Of a DNA stretch of 64,000 nucleotides, positions 1 through 12,677 are shown piece after piece (position 1 is the first letter of the stretch; each line of letters starts with the position of its first letter). The DNA lies in NCBI GenBank assembly GCA_031216915.1, contig CM062296.1:456024681-456088680 (forward strand). Direction: 5' to 3'. Made by a program: the position numbers and the translations under genes. Source of the DNA: Pictodentalium vernedei. Its lineage: Eukaryota; Mollusca; Scaphopoda; Dentaliida; Dentaliidae. The notes beneath the pieces were generated by a model that saw only the letters and a program-made list of their open reading frames with translations, was not told the origin of the DNA and did not search any database.

Positions 1-1290
1 CGCTGTTAGGTTATTATATGCAAAATTCTAATTTTTAAAGGCCTGGATTATTATGCCCTTGACCTAATTCGCACCATGCCTCATTGGTCATACAAGACTT
101 ATACATTACTTTCTGTTAGAGGGTAATTATGTGTGACCAGAATGTGTTCTTTGCCTGCATGGGTTTGACAGGGGAAAATTTTATTTTTACCTTAATATTA
201 GTTTTCCAGTGATTGTATTCAAAATTAAAGTTTTCACCCAATTGACCCTGGGTTTAGGGGTTGGGGTGGGGCAAGTGAGGGTGGGCTCATTTGGCAATTT
301 TTTTTTTGCCAGCGGCAGAGCAGGTCTAGTAACCGCTCGACTCCGTCCATCAGTCCGTCCATCAGTCCATCCGAAACACTTCTTCCGTCAAAGTTTTCTT
401 GGCTTCTATGAAAGGGAATGATTTTATATTTGGTCTCCTGCTTCATAATAATGAGTTGTATCGTGTATCTAATTTTCAGATCTGCTGTGCAGCCACTTCC
501 TGTTTGCCGATATTTTGAATCTGTTCATCTCTGTAATCAATTGGATGCAGCGATGCAGGTCCAGACCCGGTATTGGTCTTTTCTTGTTTTGCCTTAAAAT
601 TAGTTTTGAAGCATGTCATGTGATTTTATGCCAAAAAAAAACCCAATCAACCTGGTTTGGGTTGAGAAGAGGTCTATTGTGTGAAGTGGAAGATTTTGAG
701 TGATTTCATGCATGGAGAAAAAGTAATTCACCAAATGACACTCAGGTTCAATTTTTATGAATTTGTGCATTGGGAGATTTTTTGGTTGAGTTGTGTAAAC
801 AACTGAGACCTATTGTTTGGCAACGGTCGGTGTGCGGCAGAGCAGGTAGACGGTTAGCGTGCATCTGGGCATCCTCACACTGTTAGCACAATAACTCTCA
901 AGCAAGTTCGAAAACTGGCAAAGCCCGATTTTTGTTACAGAGTTATGGTCCTTTGATAATAATAATAATAATAATAATTTTAAAGCCTAGAATCCACACA
1001 CGACGCTCAATGGCTGTGCAATAATTGCATACATTGCATACATACATATACACACATACACATACATTCTCTCACAGATACATTGATACATGGATGACTA
1101 TTATCATTTATTGGTGCCCAATGCCACATCAGCAACCAAGGCTATATCGTGGCGATAAGCGACAGAACCTAAAGGGTATTGAATTAAAACAAAATAAAAA
1201 AACAAAAAACAAAACAAACTACAACTTTACCAAAACAAGTATGTGAGTGTAACTTGATGAGTAATGAGGCAATCCTCACTGACTCAGTCA
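1..1290. other. intronic or upstream DNA with simple repeats
   Basis: No exon recognised. It holds a G-rich stretch (about 245-290), a short GTCC/CATC tetranucleotide run (345-372) typical of the pearl-like elements elsewhere in the window, an AAT run (957-978), and a CA/CATA-rich run (about 1025-1075). Bases 885-955 resemble bases 6890-6975 (shared 'gttcgaaaactggc' and 'acagagttat' words), so they are probably remnants of the same dispersed repeat. The short open frames here are explained by these repeats. Confidence 0.5.
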
Positions 1291-1299
1291 CACCCACAC

Positions 1300-4200
1300 A
1301 CCTGGTAATGTCAGTTTATGACCAAAATTAAAAGCCCACTGAAGGAAATGCCTTTCGAAAAAGGTAGATTTTAGTACCAGACTTGAATGATTCTAGTGTT
1401 TTACTATTTTTTATGTTGATTGGAAGAGAATTCCGAAGCCTTGGGCAGCAACCACACGCAAAGGCCCTATCACCAGCACTAGTAAATTTAGATACGGGCT
1501 GAATCAGATTGAGTTGACCTGATAACCTAAGAGACCTTGGTGGTTTGTGGATGGTAGGCAGATCGGACGGGTAGGATGGTGCAGATCCTGAGATACACTT
1601 AAACACCAAAAGGACAATTTTAAATTGAATTCTTTGCTTAATGGGTAGCCAGTGTAACTCAAGAGAGTACTGGTATATGGCAATATTTTTGATTTCTGGT
1701 TATGACCCGTGCAGCACAATTTTGGATGTGTTGTAGCTTTTTAAGAATAGATGTTTTAGAGCCAATCAGAAGAGAGTTGCAGTAGTCGAGGCGACTGGTA
1801 ACAAAGGCGTGGACAAGATGTTGTGACGTCTGCGTATCAATGAAGAATCAGATTTTGCTAATATTTCTAATATGAAAAAATGCAATGCGAGAGACATGTT
1901 TGATATGTTCATCAGCAGCCAAATTTTCATCCATGAAATAACCTAAGTTTTGAACACAGCTACTGGGTTTTATCGCAGAACCTCCAATGTTGAGGGACAG
2001 TTTGGATATTTTTGAAAGTTGATGAGGTAGACTTATATATATTACTTCTGTCTTGTCATCGTTCAATTTCAGAAAGTTTTTAGTCATCCATGCCTTGATG
2101 TCTGAAATACAAAGTTCAATCTTACTGCATGCTTCAGGCTCAAAGGCGTGAGTAAAACTAATATACAGCTGTGTGTCATCTGCGTAAAAATGAAAGTCAA
2201 GGCCATGGCTTCGGATAATGTCACTGAGAGGTAAGACATAGACAGTGTACAGTAGGAGACCCAACACCGATCCTTGAGGGACGCCAAAACGTAGTGTGAC
2301 CTTGTCTGACGACTCACTGCCAATAAGGATACTCTGTGTGCGACCATTAAGGTACGATGAAAACCAATTAAGTGCTCGGTCAGTAAGGCCTATTCTCACT
2401 GCTAGTCTTTCAATAAGTATGTTATGATCTATGGTGTCAAAAGCGGTGCTTAAATCCAACAAAACAAGATATGTTAGGTTGTGCCTGTCCGTGGATAGGA
2501 GGATATCATTTTGGACCCTTAGAAGTGCCTTTCTGTACTGCAATTAGATCTCTATGCAGATGGATTAACTTCGGCTAGGCCGTGGGCTGCCAAATGAGAA
2601 TTCAGCTGAGAAGCCACCACATGCTCAATAATCTTTGATAGGAATGGAAGTTTAGAGACCGGTTGGTAGTTTTTCAGAACCTCTGGGTCAAGTGTTGGCT
2701 TTTTGAGAAGAGGTTTTACTAAAGCGTGTTTCATGCATGTCGGAAAGACGCCAGAGTGGAGGGAGGCATTGACCAGTTTCAAGATTGGTGTAGGTAACTC
2801 CGAAGGAGATGCTTTTAACAACTAAGTTGGAATGATATCTAGCATGCATTGCTTAGATGGTGCTTTGGATATTAACTTCTGGATATCTGTTGTAGCCAAA
2901 GGTTTGAATTGGGACAACTGTGCAACAGCTTTAACACAGGTGCATGGCATGTCGTCCATCTGTCGAAGATCAGATTGTGAGCTTGTATCAAGCGAAGCTC
3001 TGGTAGTCTCAACTTTTTCAGAAAAGAAAGAAGAAAATCTATTCGCATTGGATGACGAATGCTCTGGGAGTATGGTTGTCTTTTGACGATACAGAAGCTT
3101 CTCAAGAACGACAGATAGCGCATTAGGGGAATTAACATTAGCTGACAATAAGTCTGAAAAGTATTTCTGTTTCGCAGATTTGACCAGTTTGTGAACAACA
3201 TTTCGCTGGTTGACAAACATCTCTCTGTGAACACATAGTTTCGTTTGCCGCCACTGAAGCTCTAGTTTGCGTCGTAAATCTTTTGCACACCTAATCTCAT
3301 CACTGAACCACTGTGAGCAAGGGCGTACACTAAAAGTGCGTGTTTGCTTAGGCGCAAAGTTGTCAATAGTCTCTTGAAGTGAGCCAGTGAGGATGTATTC
3401 AATGCTGTCAACAGTTTGCATCTCGTTAATTTTACCGACAGAGATAAAGCAACAGCATCCGCAAACTTACCAAAGTCAGTACTTCGGTACTTGCAGTATG
3501 TGACTTTCTTCCGGACAGGGGAGGGACGAGGAAGTGCCAAATCAAAGATAATCATAAAATGGTCAGAGATTGCAGGATCAACAATTAATACATTTTTAAC
3601 AAGATCAGCCTCGGATTCTCTGGTGATCAGCAGATCTAATGTGTGGCCATCTTTATGGGTAGTGCCACGAACATGTAAGTGTAAATTCATTGAATTGATA
3701 AGATCACGTAGTTGAGAAGAATCACTGGAAGTTTTCTTCTCCATATGGAAATTGAAATCACCTCCAATGATGAATTTTTCTGGCAGCGCAGTAATGTTTC
3801 CTAGAAAGTCTTGGAATTTGCTAATGAACTGGTTGACAGTGAATTTGTTTTTGGAGCTCTGTGGGGGTCGATAAATGACAATGAGGTGGACTGAGTGTGA
3901 GTTGATCATTACAATGGTGTCAATGCACTTTAATGGAGCCCAAGTCTGAGATGCCTTACTCTTAACCTTCACAGTGTTATCACAGATTACACCCACACCT
4001 CCACCTCGCTGTGACTTCCTGGGGTTGTGTGTAAGAATATTGCGTTGGCACCGACAGTCAATGTGTCGTCCTGAGTTAACCATGTTTCATTTATCATGGA
4101 TATTGAAATATTGTTATCGTCGATTGTGTCGAGTAAGCTTGCAGTTTTGTTCACTATCGAACGAGCATTCACTAGGCATAACTTGAGATCGTTAGATTTG

Positions 4201-4430
4201 GAATCGGTTGTGACTAAGTTAATAGCGATAAGACTTTGAACATTTACAGTTTTGGATTTAAATTGTTTATGTCATCGTTTGCCGCATTTCTTATTTCGTC
4301 TCTTGCGAAGGATGCCAAAAGATTTAATATTATTTATCACATCATCACTGAGGAGAAGAAAGGAGTTGTAAGTCTTTAGATCACAATTCTCGAATGATGG
4401 TTTTAATGCATGCATTTCCGTAGAACTGTA
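1300..4430 (-). mobile_element. decayed non-LTR retrotransposon (CR1/L2-like LINE)
   Basis: Read on the minus strand, the segment gives the standard ORF2 order of a Jockey/CR1/L2-group LINE: an AP-type endonuclease (about 4200-3450), a linker (3421-2822), a reverse transcriptase (2821-1848) and the usual C-terminal tail (1840-1328). It lies antisense to the host gene. No ORF1 is recognised and the exact ends are not defined; no target-site duplication was found. Several frameshifts and stops make it a fossil. Family assignment within the CR1/L2/Rex group is inferred from motifs only. Confidence 0.85.
1328..4430 (-). pseudogene. LINE ORF2 pseudogene: endonuclease plus reverse transcriptase
   Basis: The N-terminal endonuclease shows NARSIVNK, INETWL (about 4170-4080), a YRPP block, GGDFNFH and SDHF catalytic-type motifs (4083-3262). 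An RK-rich stretch just upstream (RKRRNKKCGKR, near 4275-4305) is the usual lead-in to this domain. The RT has the finger/palm blocks LLDLSTAFDTIDH, GVPQGSVLG and the FYADD active site (2543-1848, FYADD near 2180). The tail carries SRLDYCNSLL, an LQHIQNCAAR-like block (about 1800-1700) and GDRAFACGCCPRLRNSLP (1328-1609). The frame is broken at least near 4272, 4085-3990, 3300-3400, 2822, 2545 and 1720. The fragments together cover most of a normal ORF2. Not functional as it stands. Confidence 0.85.
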
Positions 4431-4790
4431 TTTGAACATAGAAAATATGTGATTTCGGGTGACCAGTGTAGTGGTCATTCTGTGTGTTGTGCGGAAAGCT
4501 TGTCGTTCAGCAACAATGCAAGCGCAGACAATGCAACAATTGTTTGTATTGAAAACAATGGAGTGAGTGATGTTCAGCGTCTCTGTACAGATTGAAGATG
4601 AAAAAAGATATATTAAGAGTGCATATAAATCAAAATAAATGTAAACAAGGTTTTTCTTTCCTGATATTCTTGGTAGCATTCCGAACATCATATGTAGAAA
4701 TAATTCGTGAAAACGATCTTGAAATATGGAAAAAGCAAAGATTTGGATCCACGAACAAATATGCTGCCTACACACAGGCGCATGAATTTT
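4431..4790. other. unassigned AT-rich spacer
   Basis: Lies between the LINE and the pearl-like array. Open frames occur on both strands (167 codons on minus, whose C-terminal part belongs to the LINE; 91 on plus), but none has a recognised motif. It may include a degraded 5' part of the LINE. Confidence 0.35.
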
Positions 4791-6821
4791 TAGCTCAACT
4801 TGACAAAGTCAAGCTGAGCTATTGCCATCACTTCTCGTCCGTCGGCGTACGTACGTACATACGTTAGTATGTTAGTACGTTAGTACGTACGTCCACAATT
4901 TCCTTTGGCACACCTCACAGGTCGCATTTATGATCAGATTACTTTGAAACTTGGCATGCTTTTGTGGGGTGACCTCTAGATGGGAGCTATCGATTTTCTT
5001 CAATTTCCGTCAAAAAATGATGCCGCGACCAACGTTCTTCGAACTTAGTTTAGTCAAACCACAATATTTCCCTTTGGCACACCCTACAGGGCACATTTAT
5101 GATTTGATTGCTTTGAAACCTGGTATGCTTATTTAGGGTGACCTCTAGATGGGAGCTATCGATTTTCTTCAATTTCCGGCAAAAAATGTTGCCACGGCCA
5201 ACGTTCGTAGAACTTAGTTTAGTCAGACCTCAATATTTCCCTTTGGCACACCCTACAGGGCACATTTATGATCAGATTGCTTTGAAACCTAGTATGCTTG
5301 TTTGGGGAGACCTCTAGATGGGTGCTATCGATTTTCTTCAATTTCTGTCAGAAAATGTTGCCGCGGCCAACGTTCTTAGAACTTAGTTTAGTCAAACCAC
5401 AATATTTCCCTTTGGCACACCCTACAAGGCACATTTATGATTTGATTGCTTTGAAACCTGGTATGCTTATTTAGGGTGCCCTCTAGATGGGAGCTATCGA
5501 TTTTCTTCCATTTCCGTCACAAAATGTTGCCACGGCCAACGTTCTTAGAACTTAGTTTAGTCAAACCACAATATTTTCCTTTGGCACACCCGGCACATTT
5601 ATGATCAGATTGCTTTGAAAGCTGGTATGCTTGTTTGGGGAGACCTCTAGATGGGTGCTATCGATTTTCTTCAATTTCTGTCAAAAAATGTTGCCGCGGC
5701 CAACGTTCTTAGAACTTAGTTTAGTCAAACCACAATATTTTCCTTTGGCACACCCGGCACATTTATGATCAGATTGCTTTGAAACCTGGTATGCTTGTTT
5801 GGGGAGACCTCTAGATGGGTGCTATCGATTTTCTTCAATTTCTGTCAAAAAATGTTGCCGCGGCCGACGTTCTTAGAACTTAGCTTAGTCAAAAGACTCA
5901 ATATTTCCCTTTGGCACACCCTACAGGGTACATTTATGATCGGATTGCTTTGAAACCTGGCATGCTTGTTTGGGGTGACCTCTAGATGGGAGCTATCGAT
6001 TTTCTTCAATTTCCGTCAAAAAATGTTGCCGCGGCCAACGTTCTTAGAACTTAGTTTAGTCAAACCACAATATTTCCCTTTGGCACACCCTACAGGGCAC
6101 ATTTATGATTTGATTGCTTTGAAACCTGGTATGCTTATTTAGGATGACCTCTTGATGGGAGCTATCGATTTTCTTCAGTTTCCGGCAAAAAATGTTGCCA
6201 CGGCCAACGTTCGTAGAACTTAGTTTAGTCAGACCTCAATATTTTCCTTTGGCACACCCTACAGGGCCCATTTATGATCAGATTGCTTTGAAACCTTGTA
6301 TGCTTGTTTGGGGAGACCTCTAGATGGGAGGTATCAATTTTCTGCAATTTCTGTCAAAAAATGTTGCTGCAGCCAACGTTCTTAGAACTTAGTTTAGTCA
6401 GAAGACTCAATATTTTCCTTTGGCACACCCTACAGGATACATTTATGATTGGATTGCTTTGAAACCTGGCATGCTTGTTTGGGGTGACCTCTAGATGGGA
6501 GATATCAATTTTCTTCAATTTCTGTCAAAAAATGTTGCCACGGCCAACGTTCTTAGAATTTAGTCTAGTCAGACCACAATATTTCCCTTTTATACACCCT
6601 ACAGGGCACATTTATGATCGGATTGCTTTGAAACCTGGCATGCTTGTTTGGGGAAGCCTCTAGATGGGAGCTATCAATTTTCTTCGGTTTCTGTCAAAAA
6701 ATATTGCCACTGGCAAAAGAAATGACATTGGTACCAATGATCTTCAATTTTGCCATTTCATTTGTAACTAACCAAGTTCAAGTTTGTCAAGTTGAGCTAC
6801 AGTGTCATTGACACTTTCATT
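4791..6821. mobile_element. pearl/Helentron-like non-autonomous element A
   Basis: It starts with the short hairpin TAGCTCAACTTGAC...GAGCTA, continues with a CGTA/TTAG tetranucleotide tract (4847-4894), then about 11 tandem cores near 169 bp, and ends with GTCAAGTTGAGCTACAGTGT...CATT. The two ends carry complementary subterminal words (TAGCTCAACTTGAC / GTCAAGTTGAGCTA). Read in reverse, the order is 5' end, cores, microsatellite, hairpin 3' end. This is the layout known for bivalve pearl/CvA elements and Helentron-associated elements. No coding capacity. The family name is inferred from architecture. Confidence 0.7.
4895..6715. repeat. about 11 tandem copies of a 169-bp core
   Basis: The landmark 'tttggcaca' recurs near 5073, 5242, 5411, 5580, 5744, 5910, 6079, 6248, 6419 and 6587, i.e. 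steps of 164-171 bp. Each core also holds 'gacctctagatgggagctatcgatttt' (as variants) and 'aacgttcttagaacttagttt'. Two adjacent cores share a 5-bp loss before the 'ggcacattta' word (near 5590 and 5755), suggesting local duplication of a variant core. Confidence 0.9.
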
Positions 6822-7340
6822 ACAAATTTTTAGCTTGTCAGGGTAATAACTTGAGCAAACATTGTTTGATTTGATTAATATTTGCCATACAGGTCTTTTG
6901 CAACAATATCACAGGCGTGTTCGAAAACTGGCCTGGTCTGATTTCTCATTACAGAGTTATCAGCCTTAATTAGTCAATTTTTACGAATTTTGAGATCTTT
7001 AGTGTCAATTTTTATGAATTTTGATCTGAGCACAATGATGTTTCTGATTTTCTATAGAGAGTGCATGAAGAAAGTAGCCACAACTCGACACCTGCATCTC
7101 CGATGCTCACCTCTTGTTAAATTTTAGTTTGCCTTCATGAAGGTTTATAGTAAAGCAGAAGCATTAGTGTGCTATGGACAAAAATTGTGGGATGTTGTAC
7201 ATGTGGGTGAATTGGGCATCTATGATGATTGAGCGTGGGAACATAGCCATCCTTGGCATTGGTATAGTTTATTTAGCTTTTGCATCCCAGTGACAGCTCA
7301 CATTCAGTTGGACAGACTGTACCATTCTTCTGAATTGTTT
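6822..7340. other. intron DNA, no gene seen
   Basis: Contains a repeat fragment (6890-6975) related to 885-955. No exon-like frame with splice sites and a recognisable product. Confidence 0.5.
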
Positions 7341-7725
7341 ATGTTCCAGTTAGGCCTAAAAAGTTGAAAATCCATTCTCAGGCCCTCCTGCATGGTCATT
7401 TTGGCTGTCACATACTGCCTTTTTATAACCATTGCAAACATAAAAAATTAAAATCAAATGGTTTATGTCAGAAAATTTGTCCCTGAGTGCAACAAGGCTT
7501 TGCAGTGCTTTAGCATTGCAAAGCCTTCTTGCACTCAAGGGTCGAAATACTCCACCACTCATGCTATTCTGTAGATTATGAGGCCTAAAACATAAAACAA
7601 ACCAAGAATATGAACTTTTGATGGTAAAGAAATAATTACAAAAATAAAAAATAAAATAAAAACCATCTGCCAGCATGCAATTTTTAAAAAAAATGGCCTG
7701 AGAAACAAACGATCAACTTTGTGGG
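7340..7725. repeat. dispersed repeat, copy 1
   Basis: Closely matches 62385-62920: shared blocks include 'ctcaggccctcc.gcatggtc', 'gccttcttgcactcaaggg', 'gctattctgtagattatgag', 'aacttttgatgg.aaagaa' and 'tgtggggcct'. Copy 1 contains a small palindrome around 7480-7525 (GGCTTTGCA...TGCAAAGCC). No protein recognised; class unknown. Confidence 0.75.
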
Positions 7726-9130
7726 GCCTTATCAACTTCGGAAAGCATCTTCACATTATACAAGACAATGGTCCAACACAGGTTCTTCTGACAATTTTTT
7801 TATTTGCGGACAAAACAAGGAATTACCCTGGATTCTCTCAATTGGGAACATTATCAGACCATGGAAGTGATCTCAGTTGTGGAAGAACTCTTATCCCTGT
7901 GTTCCTACAGGCACACAACACCTGTTGAGAGGTTTTAGTAAATGATCCCATTAATCAGAGGCAGTGATAATATATCTTTGAATCATCAGTGTCTTGATTT
8001 TTGATGAATTGACAGTGTTGATATATATCAGAATTCCTGGAGGCACACATCTGACTCCTTTGTGGGATTTTGGTGAGAGAATAGAGTCTTAGAGCACATG
8101 AGTCATGAATTGTAAGCTAGGTAGACATAAACCAGGTCACCTCACTTCATCAGCAGTCTTTTATGCTAAAATATAAAACTGTGAATAATTGAATGAATGA
8201 AAAAGGGAGTATTGACCTTCCCCAATTTATGAAGAACTTTGGGGTGGAATGAATTCACTTCTGGATAGAGTGGGAGGAGTGAAAACAGAATTCGAAGCCA
8301 GTTTATCATTGCATGTTTGGAAAGCAAAACATTGTGATGGGGTGGGGTGGGTACACCTATATTTAGTTCTGGTTCCAAGGTAAAAACAAACAAACAATTG
8401 CACACTGCATTGTGAGGTTTATGTGTGTACATATGGGTTAACCCTTTAAACTTGGTGGTATTTTCCATTCCAGTTCAAAGGCAGTATTTGCAAAAGTCTA
8501 TATTCATTATTTGCAGGTAGATCAATCATTATTTTCAACGTGCAGCCTGAAGGCTGCATGCTGAAAATATTTATTGGGCTACCCCACATATTCACTGAGA
8601 GCCAATAATATGGTAAAGTTTTGGTAACTTTTTTCAGTTTATGCTATTACACCATGTGGCTCCAAGTTATTATATGTAAATTACCCAGGGAAAATACCCA
8701 CCAAAACCCTTTCTTAACTCACATCAAATAAATACTTCTTCTAATTCCAGATGGGACTGTACCATCACTGAATGTACTCTCAACAACTGCCAGCCAACAT
8801 AAGAAACAGAATATTTCCATTCCGAATTCATGTTTTGATATTTTATTTTTGAGGTCATTTATTAATCAATCTCGCTTTGTTGATAAGCCACATGTTTGTA
8901 AATGCTATGGGGACAGCTTGGAAAAGCATCAGCTAGCTGCTGGATCCCTTTTCCATACCCTTTTTAATCATATACTTTGTTATAATTGTGTTGAATATTT
9001 TGTATATCGGAAATAAAATATTGTTTAAACTAAACTAACTGTAATAGCTTGATTAACTCTTTACCTAAGGAATTTGCAACATCCCCCTGCGTAATTTACA
9101 AAATGATTAGTTGAAAAGACATTAATTTTT
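7726..9130. other. intron DNA, no gene seen
   Basis: AT-rich, with no recognised exon, repeat unit or RNA gene. A 'ttctaattccag' acceptor-like string at about 8740-8751 is not followed by a frame resembling PAAF1. Confidence 0.45.
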
Positions 9131-9230
9131 CAAAAATGTCAACAAAACCTCATCATGTGAGCCCCCATTGGAACGAGCTCATTCCAGTGGAGGGTCACAT
9201 GACATGGTTCTGTTGAAATGTTTGGAAATT
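9131..9230. repeat. fold-back repeat family X, copy 1
   Basis: Inverted arms read roughly 'caacaaaacc.catcatgtga' and 'tcacatgacatggttctgttg' around a central GGAACGAGCTC. Related copies lie at 12375-12480 and 20455-20550. Likely a small MITE. No coding content. Confidence 0.7.
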
Positions 9231-9429
9231 TTTTTACAAGAAATGAATAAAATACTAAATTGTGATATCATGTGCATTGAATAAAGGGATAACTAATTTC
9301 AGATTTCATTTTCAGACTCATAAAAATGCTTATCATTTCAGTTGAAACTGGATGCAGCTGCCTTGAACTTTTGCAGTCCGCGGATAAACTTATTAACCCT
9401 TTACCCAATGCAGACGATATCAGCATTTT

Positions 9430-11612
9430 TAGCTCAACTTTGACGAAGTCAAATTTGAGCTATTGTCATGGCCCGTCGTCCGTCTGTCCGTCCATCCGTC
9501 CATCCATCTGTCCGTACGTCAACAATTGGCTATGGCTCGGGCTAGAGGTCGTATTTATGAACCGATCTTTACGAAACTTCTTGTGTACCTTTGTTATGAC
9601 CCTGGGACGGGAACGAGTGTTTTTAGGTGTGGTCCGAAATTCAAGATGGCTGCCAGTGGCCATTTTGTACCGATGATGCAAAAATCAGTTTTTTGTACAG
9701 AACTTCTGTATGAAAGTTCTGATTTGAATAAAGTTTTGTATAAATGTTTAGTACCATGGGATACATCACATATAATACGGGTTTTTTTCTCGTGCATAAA
9801 TTATGCAAATTAGACTGACTTTGATTTATTTAGTGTTACTTTCAGAGCTGTAAGTGCCAAGCTGCTATGGCTCGGGCTAGAGGCCGTATTTATGAACCGA
9901 TCTTTACGAAACTTCTTGGGTACCTTTGTTATGACCGTGGGACGAGAACGAGTGTTTTTGGGTGCGGTCCAAAATTCAAGATGGCTGCCAGCCGCCATTT
10001 TGTACCGACGATGCAGAAATCTGTTTTTTGTACAGAACTTCCATATGAAAGCTCTGATTTGAATAATTTTGTGTATGAATGTTTAGTACCATGGGATACA
10101 TCACATATAATACAGGTTTTTTTCTCGTACGTAAATTGTGCAAATTAGACTAATTTTGATGTTTTTTGGGGTTACTTTCAGCACTGTAAGTGCAAATGCC
10201 AATACGGCTCGGGCTAGAGGCCGTATTTATGAACCGATCTTTACGAAACTTTTTGGGTACCTTTGGTATCACCGTGGGACGAGAACGAGTGTTTTTAGGT
10301 CCGGTCCGAAATTCAAGATGGCCGATGGCAGCCATTTTGTACAAAATTAAGTGCAATCAGATTTTTGCACAGAACTTCCATATGAAAGCCCTGATTTGAA
10401 TAATTATTTTGTGTGAATGTTTAGTACCATGGGATGCATCACATATAATACGGGTTTTTTTCTCGTGCAGAATTTATGCAAATTAGATGAACTTTGATTT
10501 TTTCAGTGCGACTTACACAGAGTAAGTACACGTCAATACGGCTCAGACTAGAGTCTGTATTTATGAACTGATCTTCACGAAATGTCTTGGGTACCTTTGT
10601 TATCACCTTGGGACGAGAACGAGTGTTTCTGGGTGCGGTCTAAAATTCAAGATGGCTGCCAGTGGCCATTTTATACCGAAATTAGGTCTAATCAGTTTTT
10701 TGTACACATCTTCTATACAGCTCAGACTAGAGGCCATATTTATGAACCAGTCTTTATGAAACTTCTTGGGTACCTTTGTTATCACTGTGGGATGAGAGCG
10801 AGTGTTTTTGGGTGTGGTCCGAAATTCAAGATGGCCACCAGCAGCCATTTTGTACCAAAATTAGTGCAATCAGTCTTTTGTATAGAACTTCTGTATGAAA
10901 GTTCTGATTTGAATAAATTTTTGTATGAATGTTTAGTAACATGGAATACATCACATATTGTAAGGGTTTTTTTTTCGTGCCGAAATTATGCAAATTAGAT
11001 GAACTTTGATTTATTCAGTGCTACTTACACAATGTAAGCACACATGTCAATACGGCTCAGGGTAGAGGCTGTATTTATGAACCGATCTTCACAAAACTTC
11101 TTGGGTACCTTTGTTATCTCCTTGGGATGAGAATGAGTGTTTCTGGGTATGGTCCAAAATTCAAGATGGCTGCCAGTGGCCATTTTGTACCGAAATTAGG
11201 TCCAATCAGTTTTTTGTCACAAGTTCTATACAGCTCGTGTTTATGAACTGATCTTCACAAAACTTCTTGAGTACTTTTGTTTTCACCTTGGGACAGGAAC
11301 GAGTGTGTTTTGGGGTGCCTTTGTTATCACTGTGCTATGAGAACAAATATTTTGGGGTTCAGTCAGACCCACTCTGGGACTCAAAGATTTTTTCTAGTTC
11401 AGCATCTGACTGTCACCCACCTTTACAATACTTTACCTATACATTTGTTACAGGCAACGGTCAGTATTTATGTACAGACCGTTACAATACTTTATATGTA
11501 CCTTTGTTATCAGGTCATTACCCAGATGTTTGTCATTGCTGTGTCACATACTATACATGTACATGTCTTTGTCTTGACAAGTTGAGCTACAGTGTCATTG
11601 ACACTTTCATTT
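9430..11612. mobile_element. pearl/Helentron-like non-autonomous element B
   Basis: It starts with a TAGCTCAAC...TTTGAGCTA hairpin, then a GTCC/ATCC tract (9475-9522) and tandem cores containing 'gtatttatgaaccgatcttta', 'aattcaagatggc' and 'gccattttgtacc'. It ends with GTTGAGCTACAGTGTCATTGAC. The 'gtatttatgaac' landmark falls near 9551, 9886, 10223, 10557, 10736, 11071 and 11239: steps of about 335 bp (dimer-like) and 168-179 bp (monomer-like). The closest relative is element F at 37016-38863. Antisense open frames such as MAA.SHLEFRT come from the core and are not genes. Confidence 0.75.
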
Positions 11613-11626
11613 ATTTTAAATATTAT

Positions 11627-12370
11627 TAGCTCACCTGACTGAAAGTCAGTGTGAGCTATTGCCATCTCTTGGCATCCATTGTCCGTCATCTGTCATCCAT
11701 CGTACGTTAGCTTTTACAAAATACTCTTCTCACAAATCAATGGCCCAAATTGAAACATATATGGGCCACATCATCTTGGGGGTATTCTGTTTTAGTTTTG
11801 TTCAAATGGGGTCTCCGCCCTTTTTGGCGTGGTGTTGTGCCCAAATATGATGAAATTCTTTAAAAATCTTATTCTCATGAAGCACAAGTGGGAATGCTTT
11901 GATATTTGGTATGAAACTTCCTCTGGTGTTCAAGATTAAAAGTTGTTCAAAGAAAGTTGATAGGTCCATATTTGGGCTCTCCAGGGGATGGGCTCACTTT
12001 TGAGCTCCCCTGAAAATTTCTATTTCAAGAACCAACTGAGCAATTTGAACCAAATTTTATATGTGGCATTAGTTGACCCAAGTACTTCATTCATGCCCCC
12101 AAACTTTTTCGCGGTTCCCCATGGGAACCCCTGGAGTTAAAAATAGAACAGAAATGAAAATTCCAATATTTCCCAAAATGCATGGACTAGAGATTTTGTA
12201 TTTGGTATGAAGCTTTCTTCTGAGCAGTTGAAACAATTGGACAAAAAAATTGCTGGCGAATCTGTCATATTGTTCATTCAGATTACATTTTCTCCATACC
12301 CATAACCCCTTACAGTTTAGGACAACTTGGTCCAGGTGAGCATTTTAGGCTCTCTTGAGCCTCTAGTTTT
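11627..12370. mobile_element. pearl/Helentron-like element C, different terminal type
   Basis: Begins with the hairpin TAGCTCACCTGACTGAAAGTC...GAGCTA followed by a short CCATC-rich tract (11690-11705). Ends with 'caggtgagcattttaggctc' and TTGAGCCTCTAGTTTT. It abuts element B and is followed by a fold-back repeat and then DIRS E1. Non-coding. Confidence 0.6.
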
Positions 12371-12374
12371 TTCA

Positions 12375-12480
12375 AAATGTTCAAAATATTTCAACAAAAC
12401 CACATCATATGACCCCTCATTGGAACGAGCTTGATGAGCTCGTTCCAATGAGAGGTCGCATGACATAGTTCTGTTGTAAT
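12375..12480. repeat. fold-back repeat family X, copy 2
   Basis: Near-perfect inverted arms around ATTGGAACGAGCTTGATGAGCTCGTTCCAAT, with outer words 'caacaaaaccacatcatatga' and its degenerate complement. It lies only about 20 bp left of the DIRS E1 end. Confidence 0.75.
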
Positions 12481-12647
12481 TTTCTGAAAATTAATATATT
12501 TTTATACTGTACCAATGACCCAGACTTAGCTGGTGCTAACTCTAACAAAACCAGGGCCAAACACAAATTTTGCCCCCCAATCCCCAAAATTTGCATCCAA
12601 AACAAAAAGAAATCATGTCCTAAAGGACCTCCATACTACGCCTCTAC

Positions 12648-12659
12648 TGCGCATGCGCA
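12648..12659. promoter_or_regulatory. NRF-1-like palindrome TGCGCATGCGCA in E1 left ITR
   Basis: The 12-bp palindrome fits the published NRF-1 consensus YGCGCAYGCGCR. It recurs in the right ITR (19440-19451), in E2 (22638-22649), E3 (44062-44073) and E4 (51943-51954). The E2 right ITR has a changed version (TGCACATGCGCA). Binding and promoter use are inferred. Confidence 0.55.
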
Positions 12660-12677
12660 GTGACGCAGACGTCCCGA

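Noticed and set aside
4895..6715. CRISPR-like array or coding repeat
   Set aside because: Repeats are 169 bp without short unique spacers, in a eukaryotic intron, with degenerate frames. They fit a pearl/Helentron-type core array.
10582..10998. 138-codon frame in element B
   Set aside because: Composed of core-repeat translations (KFKMATSSHFVPK) shared by all cores and by element F, with no independent support.
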